From CAZLIC01 sp964559535 (GTDB taxonomy: Bacteria; Pseudomonadota; Alphaproteobacteria; Rhodobacterales; Rhodobacteraceae): a DNA stretch of 41,221 nt. A program made the position numbers and the translations under genes. Each line of letters begins with the position of its first letter. The stretch's first letter is position 1. Below, piece by piece: positions 1 to 7,427 of this stretch. The DNA lies in assembly GCA_964559535.1 (NCBI GenBank), contig CAZLIC010000034.1, forward strand, positions 1-41,221, read 5' to 3'. The notes beneath the pieces were generated by a model, which saw only the letters and a list, made by a program, of their open reading frames with translations, made no database searches and was not told the DNA's origin.

Positions 1-576
1 AAACTGAAGCCAGAGTCGTTCAGAAAACAGCCATATCACCTTCCGGGATGTGACAATTAGCGCGTCATGGTTTCGTGCGAGCTTTGTGCGCGCATCGCCT
101 TTGGCAATTGCTCTCTGCCAAACAATCTCATTCCGAAAATTCCGCGCCCCAAACACCGCATCCAGCAAGATCTTCAGATAATGGCTCGCCGTCGGGTCAC
201 AGTGCAGATAGAGGCTGCCGGTCGGCTTCAGCACCCGGTGCAGTTCCACCAGCCGCACCGCCATCATGGCGAGGTAGGCCGTCAGCTCGTTCTTGCCCAG
301 AAAGCCCACCATCGCGTCCAGCATCCGCGCGGCGTCCTGATAGGACGACCGCTTCACCTCGGCCACCGCCTGCCCCGATGTCGCATCGTCCCATTGCCAG
401 GTGTCGGTAAACGCCTCCATCTGCGCAGCCGACTGCTGTCCCTTGGGTGTCTTGAACAGCGCGTTGTAATCGGCGTTCGAATTGAACGGCGGGTCAAGGT
501 AGATCAGGTCCACGCTTTCGTCCGCGATGTGCTTGCGCAGCACGTCCAGATTGTCGCCGTAGTACAGCCGGTTCAT
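1..576 (-). CDS. Site-specific DNA methyltransferase, beta class (partial, C-terminus outside window)
   Basis: This is the first 192 codons of a DNA adenine- or cytosine-N4 methyltransferase that runs off the left edge. It starts MNRLYYGDNLDVL and has the catalytic motif DPPF at residues 28-31, followed by FNSNADYN. Having motif IV near the N-terminus and the SAM-binding FxGxG motif later (outside the window) is the beta-class order found in type III Mod subunits and related orphan or type II enzymes. Residues of the form LYLHCDPTASHYLK and NEIVWQR are typical of this family just before the target-recognition region. The last 40 or so codons are clearly poorer in G+C (27 of the first 60 bases) than the rest, which fits a horizontally acquired or diversified target-recognition region. 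No restriction partner is visible. The start at 576 is the only ATG giving the conserved N-terminus. Target sequence and type cannot be told. Confidence 0.85.
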   Translation of the reverse strand, partial: MNRLYYGDNLDVLRKHIADESVDLIYLDPPFNSNADYNALFKTPKGQQSAAQMEAFTDTWQWDDATSGQAVAEVKRSSYQDAARMLDAMVGFLGKNELTAYLAMMAVRLVELHRVLKPTGSLYLHCDPTASHYLKILLDAVFGARNFRNEIVWQRAIAKGDARTKLARNHDALIVTSRKVIWLFSERLWLQF

Positions 577-789
577 GCCCACCCCCACACGCCCCGGCCT
601 GCCACGGTCAGGGTGAAGGCCACGTTAACCGCGCCACGGGTGCGGTCAACCGCGGGGGGCTGATTCGCGGGGCAAGGTTAACGCCGCAACCCCGTTGCAC
701 GGCGTGCGCAGGGGAGGACAGAAGGAAGACGCAGACAAGACGATCGCCTTCCCCGCAACCCGCTGAAATCGCTTCGGTCAACGCGGCGT
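577..789. other. Intergenic region without recognisable gene
   Basis: About 210 bases between the methyltransferase start and the 3' end of the kinase-like gene. It contains two GTTAAC palindromes (623-628 and 677-682 region) but they do not form a TTAA-N7-TTAA CtrA-like box. A promoter for the methyltransferase must lie here but I cannot place it. Confidence 0.4.
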
Positions 790-1686
790 TCAGCGGCCCT
801 GCAGCAGCGCCACATGCGCGCCAAACGCAGGCGTCGCCATCAGCGCGCGGCAACGGGCAAAGCGGCCCTCGGCATAGGCGCGGAAGTCGTCGGCGGGGTT
901 GGCGTTGGCCAGCTGGATCAGCCCCCACAGGGTCCACAGCAGATCGCACATTGCCTTGAAAATCACCATGCGTGCCAAAGCCCTGGGCGGCGGCGGGCCG
1001 TCGAAGTAGGCGTGCAGCATCGCCGCATCCTGCGCCGCGTCAAAGCCGCCTTCCACCGAAAGATCGCCCAGATCCCACATCGGGTCGTTCATCCCGGAAT
1101 ACTCCCAGTCCACCACCCACATGCGGCTGCCGGTATCCAGAAAGTTCTCGCACAGGGGGTCGCAGTGGCACGGCACCCGCACCACCGCCTCCCGCGCCAA
1201 AGCCTCCCGCACCCCCTCTGCCTCGGCCACCACCGCATGATAGCCTTCGGGCAGCGCCACGTCCTTGCCCGACAGGATGTGCAAGTAGTTGTCAATCATC
1301 GAGAAAAGATCGAACGCCACGGGGAATTCCCGGCCCGAGCGGTGCAGCCCCCGCAGCGCCAATGCGGCCCGGGCCGGGGCGCCGGGGCGGCTGCGGAAGT
1401 CCGCGGGCGACATCGTGGTGCCCTCGACAAATCGCGTCACCATCAGCCCGCTGGCGGCATCGAAGTGGAGCACCTCGGGCGAAACCCCCGCCTCGGCCGC
1501 CACCCGCGCCGCCACCGCCTCGGCCTGCCGGTCGATGTATTCCGCCGTCCCCTCGCCCGCCACCCGCACGATCACATCGCCCATGCGGTAGACCCGGTTG
1601 GTCAGCCCCCCCAGCCGTCGTGGCACACCCTGCACCGCCAGTCCGGGAACGGCTGCCAGCATCGCCGAAATGTCGTCCTGTTGCAT
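790..1686 (-). CDS. Choline/ethanolamine kinase-like phosphotransferase (APH fold)
   Basis: A protein of about 298 residues of the aminoglycoside phosphotransferase/choline kinase (LicA-like) fold. It probably phosphorylates a small alcohol or amino alcohol with ATP. The Brenner motif is HCDPLCENF, giving the catalytic Asp and the metal-binding Asn, and it is followed by VVDWEYSG, the second metal-binding Asp with the D-x-EYxG signature typical of choline kinases. The N-terminal lobe has LGGLTNRVYR, which resembles the nucleotide loop of this family. The open frame extends to 1749, but that start would share the CATG with the divergent methyltransferase start at 1748 and leave no promoter. 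An internal ATG at 1686 (MQQDDISAMLAAVPG) or 1710 is more likely, and neither has a strong ribosome site. It is one of two such kinases flanking a betaine-type transporter, which suggests a role in choline-like amine metabolism. Substrate unproven. Confidence 0.8.
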   Translation of the reverse strand: MQQDDISAMLAAVPGLAVQGVPRRLGGLTNRVYRMGDVIVRVAGEGTAEYIDRQAEAVAARVAAEAGVSPEVLHFDAASGLMVTRFVEGTTMSPADFRSRPGAPARAALALRGLHRSGREFPVAFDLFSMIDNYLHILSGKDVALPEGYHAVVAEAEGVREALAREAVVRVPCHCDPLCENFLDTGSRMWVVDWEYSGMNDPMWDLGDLSVEGGFDAAQDAAMLHAYFDGPPPPRALARMVIFKAMCDLLWTLWGLIQLANANPADDFRAYAEGRFARCRALMATPAFGAHVALLQGR

Positions 1687-1747
1687 CGCTGTTGCCCATC
1701 CGGCTGCCATGCGGGAAGCTAGCCCCGCAAACGGCAGGGAGTCCACC

Positions 1748-2383
1748 ATGGCAACGGGGCATCAAGAGGGGCAACATGGGGGGCATCTGGGAGCCGTCTA
1801 TCAGGCCAAGGGCCCCGAACAGGTGGCGGCCCTGTACGACCGCTGGGCCGACACGTACGATGAAGAAATGGCCCGCGCCGGCTATCGCCATCCGTCCGTC
1901 GGGCTGGCGCTGCTGGCGCGCCACGCCCCGCGCGATACCGGTCCGGTGCTGGATGCCGGCTGCGGTACCGGGCTTCTGGGGGAGTGGCTTGGAATCCTTG
2001 GGTTTTCTCCCCTTGAAGGGCTGGACCTTTCGCAGGGCATGCTGGACCGCGCCGCGGCGCGCAACGCCTATGCCCGTCTGCACCGGCTGGCGCTGGGCGG
2101 CCCCCTGCCCTTTGCCGACGGCGCCTTTGCCGCCGTGATCTCGACCGGCGTGTTCACCACCGGCCATGTCGGCGCCGAAGCGCTGCCCGAACTGGTGCGC
2201 ATCACCGCGCCGGGCGGGACCATCGTGCTGACAGTGAAGACCACGGTCTGGGATGCCGGCCTTGGTGCGGCGCTGGCGGCAATGCCCGGCGTCACCATTG
2301 CCGAGCGGACCGAACCCTATGTCTCGATGCCGGGCGAACCCGGCACCGTGCCGTCGCTGGCCGTGGTGGCCCGGCGCGGCTGA
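1748..2383 (+). CDS. Class I SAM-dependent methyltransferase
   Basis: A soluble protein of 211 residues with a Rossmann methyltransferase fold. Motif I is VLDAGCGTGLLG, followed by LEGLDLSQGMLDRA (acidic residue binding the SAM ribose) and a post-I strand with PLPFADGAFAAVIS. It opens with a short helical lead and VAALYDRWADTYDEEM, as in small-molecule methyltransferases of the UbiE/METTL27 type. It starts at an ATG that overlaps the reverse-strand ATG of the kinase frame, so the two genes are divergent. The substrate is unknown. The neighbours handle methylated amines, so N-methylation of a small amine is possible, but this is only inference from position. A control region of about 165 bases separates it from the transporter operon. 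Confidence 0.8.
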   Translation: MATGHQEGQHGGHLGAVYQAKGPEQVAALYDRWADTYDEEMARAGYRHPSVGLALLARHAPRDTGPVLDAGCGTGLLGEWLGILGFSPLEGLDLSQGMLDRAAARNAYARLHRLALGGPLPFADGAFAAVISTGVFTTGHVGAEALPELVRITAPGGTIVLTVKTTVWDAGLGAALAAMPGVTIAERTEPYVSMPGEPGTVPSLAVVARRG

Positions 2384-2397
2384 CCCCGGCTGTTGCG

Positions 2398-2411
2398 CAA
2401 TTGGCGAATTG
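2398..2411. repeat. Inverted repeat CAATT-GGCG-AATTG upstream of the transporter operon
   Basis: Perfect 5-bp arms around a 4-bp spacer, ending 6 bases before a perfect -35 hexamer. Position and AT-richness against the GC-rich background suggest an operator for the amine operon. No regulator gene is present in the window, so the binder is unknown. Confidence 0.35.
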
Positions 2412-2417
2412 AATACG

Positions 2418-2448
2418 TTGACAACACGGCGGGGTCCGCGCGTAACTT
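2418..2448 (+). promoter_or_regulatory. Candidate sigma70 promoter of the amine transporter operon
   Basis: TTGACA at 2418-2423 is a perfect -35 hexamer. The best -10 match is TAACTT at 2443-2448 after a 19-base spacer, which is weak. It lies about 100 bases ahead of the binding-protein gene. The -35 match is clear, but the promoter as a whole is tentative. Confidence 0.35.
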
Positions 2449-2547
2449 GACTGTCCATCCGGCACCGCGGCCGACCTTTCGGAAAGCGGCGCTCAATTCT
2501 AACCAAGGGACCGCCCCGAAGCGGCCCGAGACGTCAGGGAGTTTCCG

Positions 2548-3486
2548 ATGCGCCTTCTTCGCCTTACGCTGCCCGCCCTGCTGCTTGCGACATCGTCGTT
2601 CGCGCAAGAGTCGGCAGACCCGATCAAGCTGACCCTGCATGACTGGACGGGCCAGCTCATCACCACGCAGATCATGGGCGAGGTGCTGAAGAAGGCCGGA
2701 TACAACGTGGAATACGTCCAGGCCGACTATCTGGCGCAGTTCGCGGGCATCGAGACCGGCGACCTGCATGTGGCGATGGAACTGTGGGACACCACCGCGC
2801 GCGAGGCGCTGGATGCCTCGGTTGCCACCGGCAACACCGAAAATCTGGGCGCCACCGGCATGAAGGCCAAGGAAGAGTGGTGGTACCCGCTGTACATGAA
2901 GGAACAGTGCCCGGGCCTGCCGAACTGGGAAGCACTGAAAGAGCCTGCGTGTGCCGAGGCCTTCAGCACCCCGGAAACCGCGCCGAAGGGCCGGTATCTG
3001 GGCGGGCCGGTGACCTGGGCCGGGTATGACGAGGAGCGCATCGAGGCGCTGGACCTGCCGTTCGAGGTGATCCACGCGGGCACCGATGCGGCGCTGTTTG
3101 CCGAACTGGAATCGGCCTACCAGCGCAAGGCGCCGATCATCCTGTGGATCTATTCGCCGCACTGGGCGCCGGTGAAGTACGAAGGCGAATTCATCGAGTT
3201 CCCCGCCTACGAGCCCGCCTGCTACACCGACCCGGCCTGGGGCCTGAACCCCGACATGGCCTATGACTGCGGCAAGCCCTTTGGCGAAATCTGGAAGGCT
3301 GGCTGGGTGGGCATGAAGGACAAGTGGCCGGGCGCCTACAACGCGGTCAAGGCCTTCACCATGGACAATGCCACGATGGGTGCGCTGGTGACCGAGGTCG
3401 ACCTGAACGGCAAGACGGTGGAAACCGTGGTGGCCGACTGGATGGCCGCGAACGAGTCCACCTGGAAGGCATGGATCGGCCAGTGA
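2548..3486 (+). CDS. Betaine-type ABC transporter, periplasmic substrate-binding protein
   Basis: A protein of 312 residues that starts with a signal peptide (MRLLRLTLPALLLATSSFA, likely cut before QES) and continues as an OpuAC/ProX-type binding protein. It would catch a quaternary or methylated amine in the periplasm and hand it to the permease encoded downstream. Aromatic residues typical of the cation-binding pocket are plentiful: HDWTG, ELWDTT, EEWWYPLY and LWIYSPHWAP. A GGGAG ribosome site lies at 2535-2539, just ahead of the ATG. It is the first gene of an operon with the ATPase, permease, a kinase and a dimethylglycine dehydrogenase-like enzyme. Family assignment is firm. The substrate could be glycine betaine, dimethylglycine, choline or a similar compound. 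Confidence 0.88.
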   Translation: MRLLRLTLPALLLATSSFAQESADPIKLTLHDWTGQLITTQIMGEVLKKAGYNVEYVQADYLAQFAGIETGDLHVAMELWDTTAREALDASVATGNTENLGATGMKAKEEWWYPLYMKEQCPGLPNWEALKEPACAEAFSTPETAPKGRYLGGPVTWAGYDEERIEALDLPFEVIHAGTDAALFAELESAYQRKAPIILWIYSPHWAPVKYEGEFIEFPAYEPACYTDPAWGLNPDMAYDCGKPFGEIWKAGWVGMKDKWPGAYNAVKAFTMDNATMGALVTEVDLNGKTVETVVADWMAANESTWKAWIGQ

Positions 3487-3498
3487 GCCGGACCATGC

Positions 3499-3519
3499 GG
3501 GGCGGCCTAGGGCCGCCCC
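3499..3519 (+). promoter_or_regulatory. Intercistronic hairpin between binding protein and ATPase
   Basis: GGGGCGGCC and GGCCGCCCC form a perfect 9-bp stem closed by a TAG loop, 12 bases after the binding-protein stop and 16 bases before the ATPase start. There is no T-tract. Hairpins in this position commonly protect the upstream binding-protein message so that it is made in excess over the membrane parts. That role is inferred here. Confidence 0.6.
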
Positions 3520-3535
3520 ACTGGCCCCGACCGGA

Positions 3536-4564
3536 ATGAAAGACACCCCCGAAACCCCCGCCGAAACGCTTGTCTGCCGCAACCTGTGGAAGGTGTTCGG
3601 CGCGCGCGCGGAAGAACGGCTTGACGCCCTTGGACCCGACCCCGCGGCGCTGGCCGCCGCGGGGCTGGTGCCAGCCGTACGTGCCGTGGACCTGGCCGTC
3701 CGCCGCGGCGAGATCTTCGTCATCATGGGCCTGTCCGGTTCGGGCAAGTCCACGCTTGTCCGCCTGATGTCGCGGCTGATCGAGCCGACCGCCGGAGAGG
3801 TGCTGTTCAACGGGCAGAACCTGCTGGCTGCGTCGGATGCCGAGATGACGCAGATAAGGCGGCACAAGATGGGCATGGTGTTCCAGCACTTTGCCCTGTT
3901 GCCGCACCTGACGGTGCTGGAGAATGTAGCCTTCCCGCTGGACGTGCAGGGCATCGACCGCGCCGCGCGCGAAGCCCGGGCGCGCGAGATGGTGGGGCTT
4001 GTGGGCCTGGGCGGGCGCGAGGCTGCCTATCCCCGGCAGCTTTCGGGCGGACAGCAGCAGCGCGTGGGCATTGCCCGGTCGCTGGCAGTGGAACCCGAAC
4101 TGTGGTTCCTGGATGAACCCTTCTCGGCGCTGGATCCGCTGATCCGGCGCGAGTTGCAGGACGAATTCATCCGCCTGCAGTCGCGGCTGAAGAAGACCAT
4201 CGTCTTCATCACCCACGACTTTGACGAGGCCATCCGGCTGGCCGACCGCATTGCGGTGATGAAGGACGGCGTGGTGGAACAGTGCGGCACCCCCGAAGAC
4301 CTGGTGCTGAACCCCGCCACCGACTATGTGCGCGAGTTCACCCGCGCGGTGCCCAAGGCCAAGGTGGTGCGGCTGGGGTCGCTGGCCACGCCCGGCCCGG
4401 TGCCTGCCGGCATCCAGACCCTGTCCGCCCGCGCCACGGTGGCCGAAGCCGGCCCCGCCTTCCTGTCCGGCGCCACCACGGTGGGCGTGGAGCGCGACGG
4501 CCAGCCCGTGGGCACGGTGGCCCGCGATGACGTGATCCGCCTGCTTCTGGGGGGCGAGGCATGA
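3536..4564 (+). CDS. Betaine-type ABC transporter, ATP-binding protein (ProV/OpuAA family)
   Basis: A protein of 342 residues that powers uptake from the cytoplasmic face of the inner membrane. It has the Walker A motif GLSGSGKST at 65-73, the Q-loop in MVFQHFALLPH, the ABC signature LSGGQQQRVG from 169, Walker B LWFLDEP at 189-195, and the switch histidine in FITHDFDEA. The length and the N-terminal insert before Walker A (FGARAEERLDALG...) match the ProV/OpuAA subfamily. The C-terminal 80 residues look like a shortened, degenerate version of the CBS region that senses osmolarity in OpuA-type ATPases. Its stop overlaps the permease start by four bases (ATGA), so the two are translationally coupled. 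The start at 3536 has only a weak ribosome site. Confidence 0.9.
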   Translation: MKDTPETPAETLVCRNLWKVFGARAEERLDALGPDPAALAAAGLVPAVRAVDLAVRRGEIFVIMGLSGSGKSTLVRLMSRLIEPTAGEVLFNGQNLLAASDAEMTQIRRHKMGMVFQHFALLPHLTVLENVAFPLDVQGIDRAAREARAREMVGLVGLGGREAAYPRQLSGGQQQRVGIARSLAVEPELWFLDEPFSALDPLIRRELQDEFIRLQSRLKKTIVFITHDFDEAIRLADRIAVMKDGVVEQCGTPEDLVLNPATDYVREFTRAVPKAKVVRLGSLATPGPVPAGIQTLSARATVAEAGPAFLSGATTVGVERDGQPVGTVARDDVIRLLLGGEA

Positions 4565-6555
4565 CGGTGATGACCCTGCCCGCCACGCGCCGCCCGCTGG
4601 ACGGCCGCACCGTCTGGGCCGTGGCGCTGGTGCTTTCGGTGGCGATCTGGCTGTGGGGGCAGGCGCTGTTGCCCTTTGCGTTTGACTACCCGAAGGCCTG
4701 GCAGATCCCGGCCGCCCGCTGGATCGGCGGGGCCATCACCTGGCTGGTGAAAGAGGCCGCCATCGGCCCGGTGGCCTTCTCGGACATCACCCGCGGCATT
4801 TCGGCGGTGGTGGACCTGCCCTATCAGGCGGCGCTGGCGCTGTTGGCCGATGGCGTGCAGCGGCAGGAAGCGGGCGTGACCACGCAGATCGTGCATCCGC
4901 TGTCGTGGGTGGCGGTGATCGGCATCGTCGCGCTGATTGGGTACTGGGCGAAAGGGCCGGGTCTGGCGGCGCTGTGCGCGGCCTGCTTCACCTTCATCGC
5001 GGTGTTCGGCCAGTGGCATTCGGCCATGGTCACGCTGGCCTCGATCCTTGTCGCCGTGCCTTTGGGCGTGGTGATCGGTCTGGGCCTGGGCATCCTGGCC
5101 TGGCGCAACCCGTGGTTCGAACGCGCCCTGCGCCCGTTTCTGGACCTGATGCAGACCATGCCGGTCTTCGCCTATCTGGTGCCCATCCTGATCCTGTTCG
5201 GCTTCGGCCCCACCGCCGCGGTGATTGCCACGCTGATCTACGCCACGCCGCCGATGACGCGGATCACCACGCTGTCGCTGGCGCGCATTCCCACCGAAAC
5301 GCATGACCTGGCCACCATGGTGGGCTGCACGCCGCGGCAAAGGCTGTGGCGCGTGCTGGTGCCTTCGGCGCGCGAGCCGTTGATGGTGGGCGTGAACCAG
5401 GTGATCATGCTGTCGCTGAACATGGTGATCATCGCCTCGATGATCGGCGCAGGGGGCTTGGGCTTCGACGTGCTGAACGCGCTGCGGCGGCTGGATTTCG
5501 GCACCGGGCTGGAGGCAGGCTTTGCCATCGTCGCGCTGGCCATCGCGCTGGACCGGCTGTCGCAGGCCGCCGCCCACCGCGGCGCCGACGCGGCGCCTGC
5601 GGGCGGCTTCGTGCAGCGCAACCCCTACCTTGCCGCGGGTCTGGCCATCGTCGCCGTCACCGCCCTGATAGGACTGGTGGTTCCGGCGGTGCAGACCTAC
5701 CCCGAAGCCGCGCGGCTGTCGACCTCGGCCTTCTGGGCGGCCACCGTGGAATGGATCAACGTCACCTTCTTCGACACGCTGGAGGGCATCAAGACCTTCG
5801 TGCTGACCTGGGCGCTGGTGCCGGTGAAGCGGTTCATGCTGGGCCTGCCCTGGGTGGTGGTGGTGGGCCTGCTGGGCGTGGCCGGGTGGCGGCTGGGCGG
5901 GTGGCGGCTGGCCGCGCTGTGCGTGGCCCTGTCGTTCCTGATTGCCGCCACCGGGCAATGGGAAAAGGCGATGATCACGGTCTATCTGTGCGGCATTTCC
6001 ACCCTGTTGGCCATGGCCATCGGCCTGCCCATCGGCATCTGGGTGGCCGAGCGTGCCCGCTGGTGGCAGGTGACGCGCGCGGTGATCGACACGCTGCAGA
6101 CGCTTCCCAGTTTCGTCTACCTGATGCCGGTGGTGATGCTGTTCCGCGTGGGCGACTTTGCCGCGATGATTGCCGTGGTGGCCTATGCCGTGGTTGCGTC
6201 CATCCGCTATACCGTGCTGGGCCTGCAGGCCGTTGACCCTCGTCTGGTCGAGGCCGGGCGCGCCATGGGCTGCACACCCTGGCAGGTGCTGGTGCGCATC
6301 CGCCTGCCCCTGGCGCTGCCGGAAATCCTGCTGGGCCTGAACCAGACGATCATGTTCGCGCTGTCGATGCTGGTCATCACGGCACTCGTCGGCACCCGCG
6401 ACCTGGGGCAGGATGTCTATGCCGCGCTGGCCAAGGCCAATGCCGGGGCGGGCCTGTCCGCCGGGCTGGCCATCGCCTTCATCGCCATCATCGCCGACCG
6501 GCTGTTGTCGGCGGCGGCGCAGGCGCAGCGACAGCGGCTTGGGCTGGCGGCATGA
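4561..6555 (+). CDS. Betaine-type ABC transporter permease, two permease domains in tandem
   Basis: A protein of 664 residues made of two copies of the binding-protein-dependent permease domain (BPD_transp_1) joined in one chain. The first copy contains the EAA-like cytoplasmic loop around ATMVGCTPRQRLWRVLVP, and the second has the matching AGRAMGCTPWQVLVRIRLP. Each is embedded in about six hydrophobic segments, with extra membrane spans ahead of each half. Most ProW-type permeases are single-domain proteins that dimerise, so here one gene supplies the whole membrane pore. Fused permeases of this type are known in Rhodobacteraceae importers for methylated amines. It overlaps both neighbours by four bases (4561-4564 and 6552-6555), a sign of a tightly coupled operon. 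Confidence 0.88.
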   Translation: MTVMTLPATRRPLDGRTVWAVALVLSVAIWLWGQALLPFAFDYPKAWQIPAARWIGGAITWLVKEAAIGPVAFSDITRGISAVVDLPYQAALALLADGVQRQEAGVTTQIVHPLSWVAVIGIVALIGYWAKGPGLAALCAACFTFIAVFGQWHSAMVTLASILVAVPLGVVIGLGLGILAWRNPWFERALRPFLDLMQTMPVFAYLVPILILFGFGPTAAVIATLIYATPPMTRITTLSLARIPTETHDLATMVGCTPRQRLWRVLVPSAREPLMVGVNQVIMLSLNMVIIASMIGAGGLGFDVLNALRRLDFGTGLEAGFAIVALAIALDRLSQAAAHRGADAAPAGGFVQRNPYLAAGLAIVAVTALIGLVVPAVQTYPEAARLSTSAFWAATVEWINVTFFDTLEGIKTFVLTWALVPVKRFMLGLPWVVVVGLLGVAGWRLGGWRLAALCVALSFLIAATGQWEKAMITVYLCGISTLLAMAIGLPIGIWVAERARWWQVTRAVIDTLQTLPSFVYLMPVVMLFRVGDFAAMIAVVAYAVVASIRYTVLGLQAVDPRLVEAGRAMGCTPWQVLVRIRLPLALPEILLGLNQTIMFALSMLVITALVGTRDLGQDVYAALAKANAGAGLSAGLAIAFIAIIADRLLSAAAQAQRQRLGLAA

Positions 6556-7427
6556 CGCTGCCGCCGCAGATTGCGGCGCTGCCCTGCTGGCAGGGCGCGG
6601 CCACAGCCGAACCCATGCACGGCGGGCTGTCGAACGAGATCTGGAAGGTCACCGATGCCGCGGGTGCCCATGTGGTGCGCTTTGGCCGCGACTGCCCGCC
6701 GCACCATGTGGACCGCCCGCGCGAGGTGATGACGGCGCGCGCCGCCCATGCCGCGGGCTTTGGCCCGGCCGTGGAATACGCCGCCCCGGGCGTCAGCGTG
6801 GTGGCCTTCGTGCACGCGCGCACCTGGGGCCCCGCCGACCTGCGTGCCGCACCCGACCGTGTGGGGCACCTGTTACGCGACTTCCACTCCCGGATGCCCA
6901 CCCATATCACCGGCGCAGCCTTCCTGTTCTGGCCCTTCCATGTGGTGCGCGACTATGCCCGCACGCTGCAGGCGGGCGGCAGCCGGTTCACGGCCGACCT
7001 GCCCCGCTTCCTGTCACTCAGCGCCGACATGGAAGCCGCACAGGTTCCGCTGCCCGTGATCTTCGGCCATCACGACCTTCTGCCCGCGAACTTCCTCGAC
7101 GATGGTAACCGGCTGTGGCTGATCGACTACGAATACGCGGGCTTCGGCACCTGCCTGTTCGACCTGGCTGGCGCGGCCTCCAACGCCGGAATGAACGCCG
7201 ACGAAACCGCCGCCCTGCTGCACGCCTACCTGGGCCACCCTCCCGAACCCGCCTTCTTGCGCGCCTTCGACGCCATGCAGGTGCAAAGCCTGCTGCGGGA
7301 AGCGATGTGGGCCATGGTGTCGGAACTGCACCTGTCGGCGCCGGGCGTGAACTACGTCGCCTATGCGCAGGAAAACCTTGAAAAGCTGGACGGTGCGATT
7401 GACCGCTTCCGCAGGAGATACGGATGA
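6552..7427 (+). CDS. Second choline kinase-like phosphotransferase
   Basis: A protein of 291 residues with the APH/choline kinase fold. The Brenner motif HHDLLPANF is followed by LIDYEYAG, the DxEYA metal-binding signature of choline and ethanolamine kinases. The N-terminal lobe has HGGLSNEIWKV, equivalent to the ATP-binding loop. It differs clearly from the kinase-like protein at 790-1686 but shares its design. It overlaps the permease by four bases upstream and the dehydrogenase by four bases downstream (7424-7427), so it is made together with the importer. The likely job is phosphorylation of an imported amino alcohol or a product of it. The family is clear, the substrate is inferred only. 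Confidence 0.83.
   Translation: MTLPPQIAALPCWQGAATAEPMHGGLSNEIWKVTDAAGAHVVRFGRDCPPHHVDRPREVMTARAAHAAGFGPAVEYAAPGVSVVAFVHARTWGPADLRAAPDRVGHLLRDFHSRMPTHITGAAFLFWPFHVVRDYARTLQAGGSRFTADLPRFLSLSADMEAAQVPLPVIFGHHDLLPANFLDDGNRLWLIDYEYAGFGTCLFDLAGAASNAGMNADETAALLHAYLGHPPEPAFLRAFDAMQVQSLLREAMWAMVSELHLSAPGVNYVAYAQENLEKLDGAIDRFRRRYG

Noticed and set aside
623..682. GTTAAC motifs as CtrA binding sites
   Set aside because: The spacing does not give TTAA-N7-TTAA, and GTTAAC alone is expected by chance.
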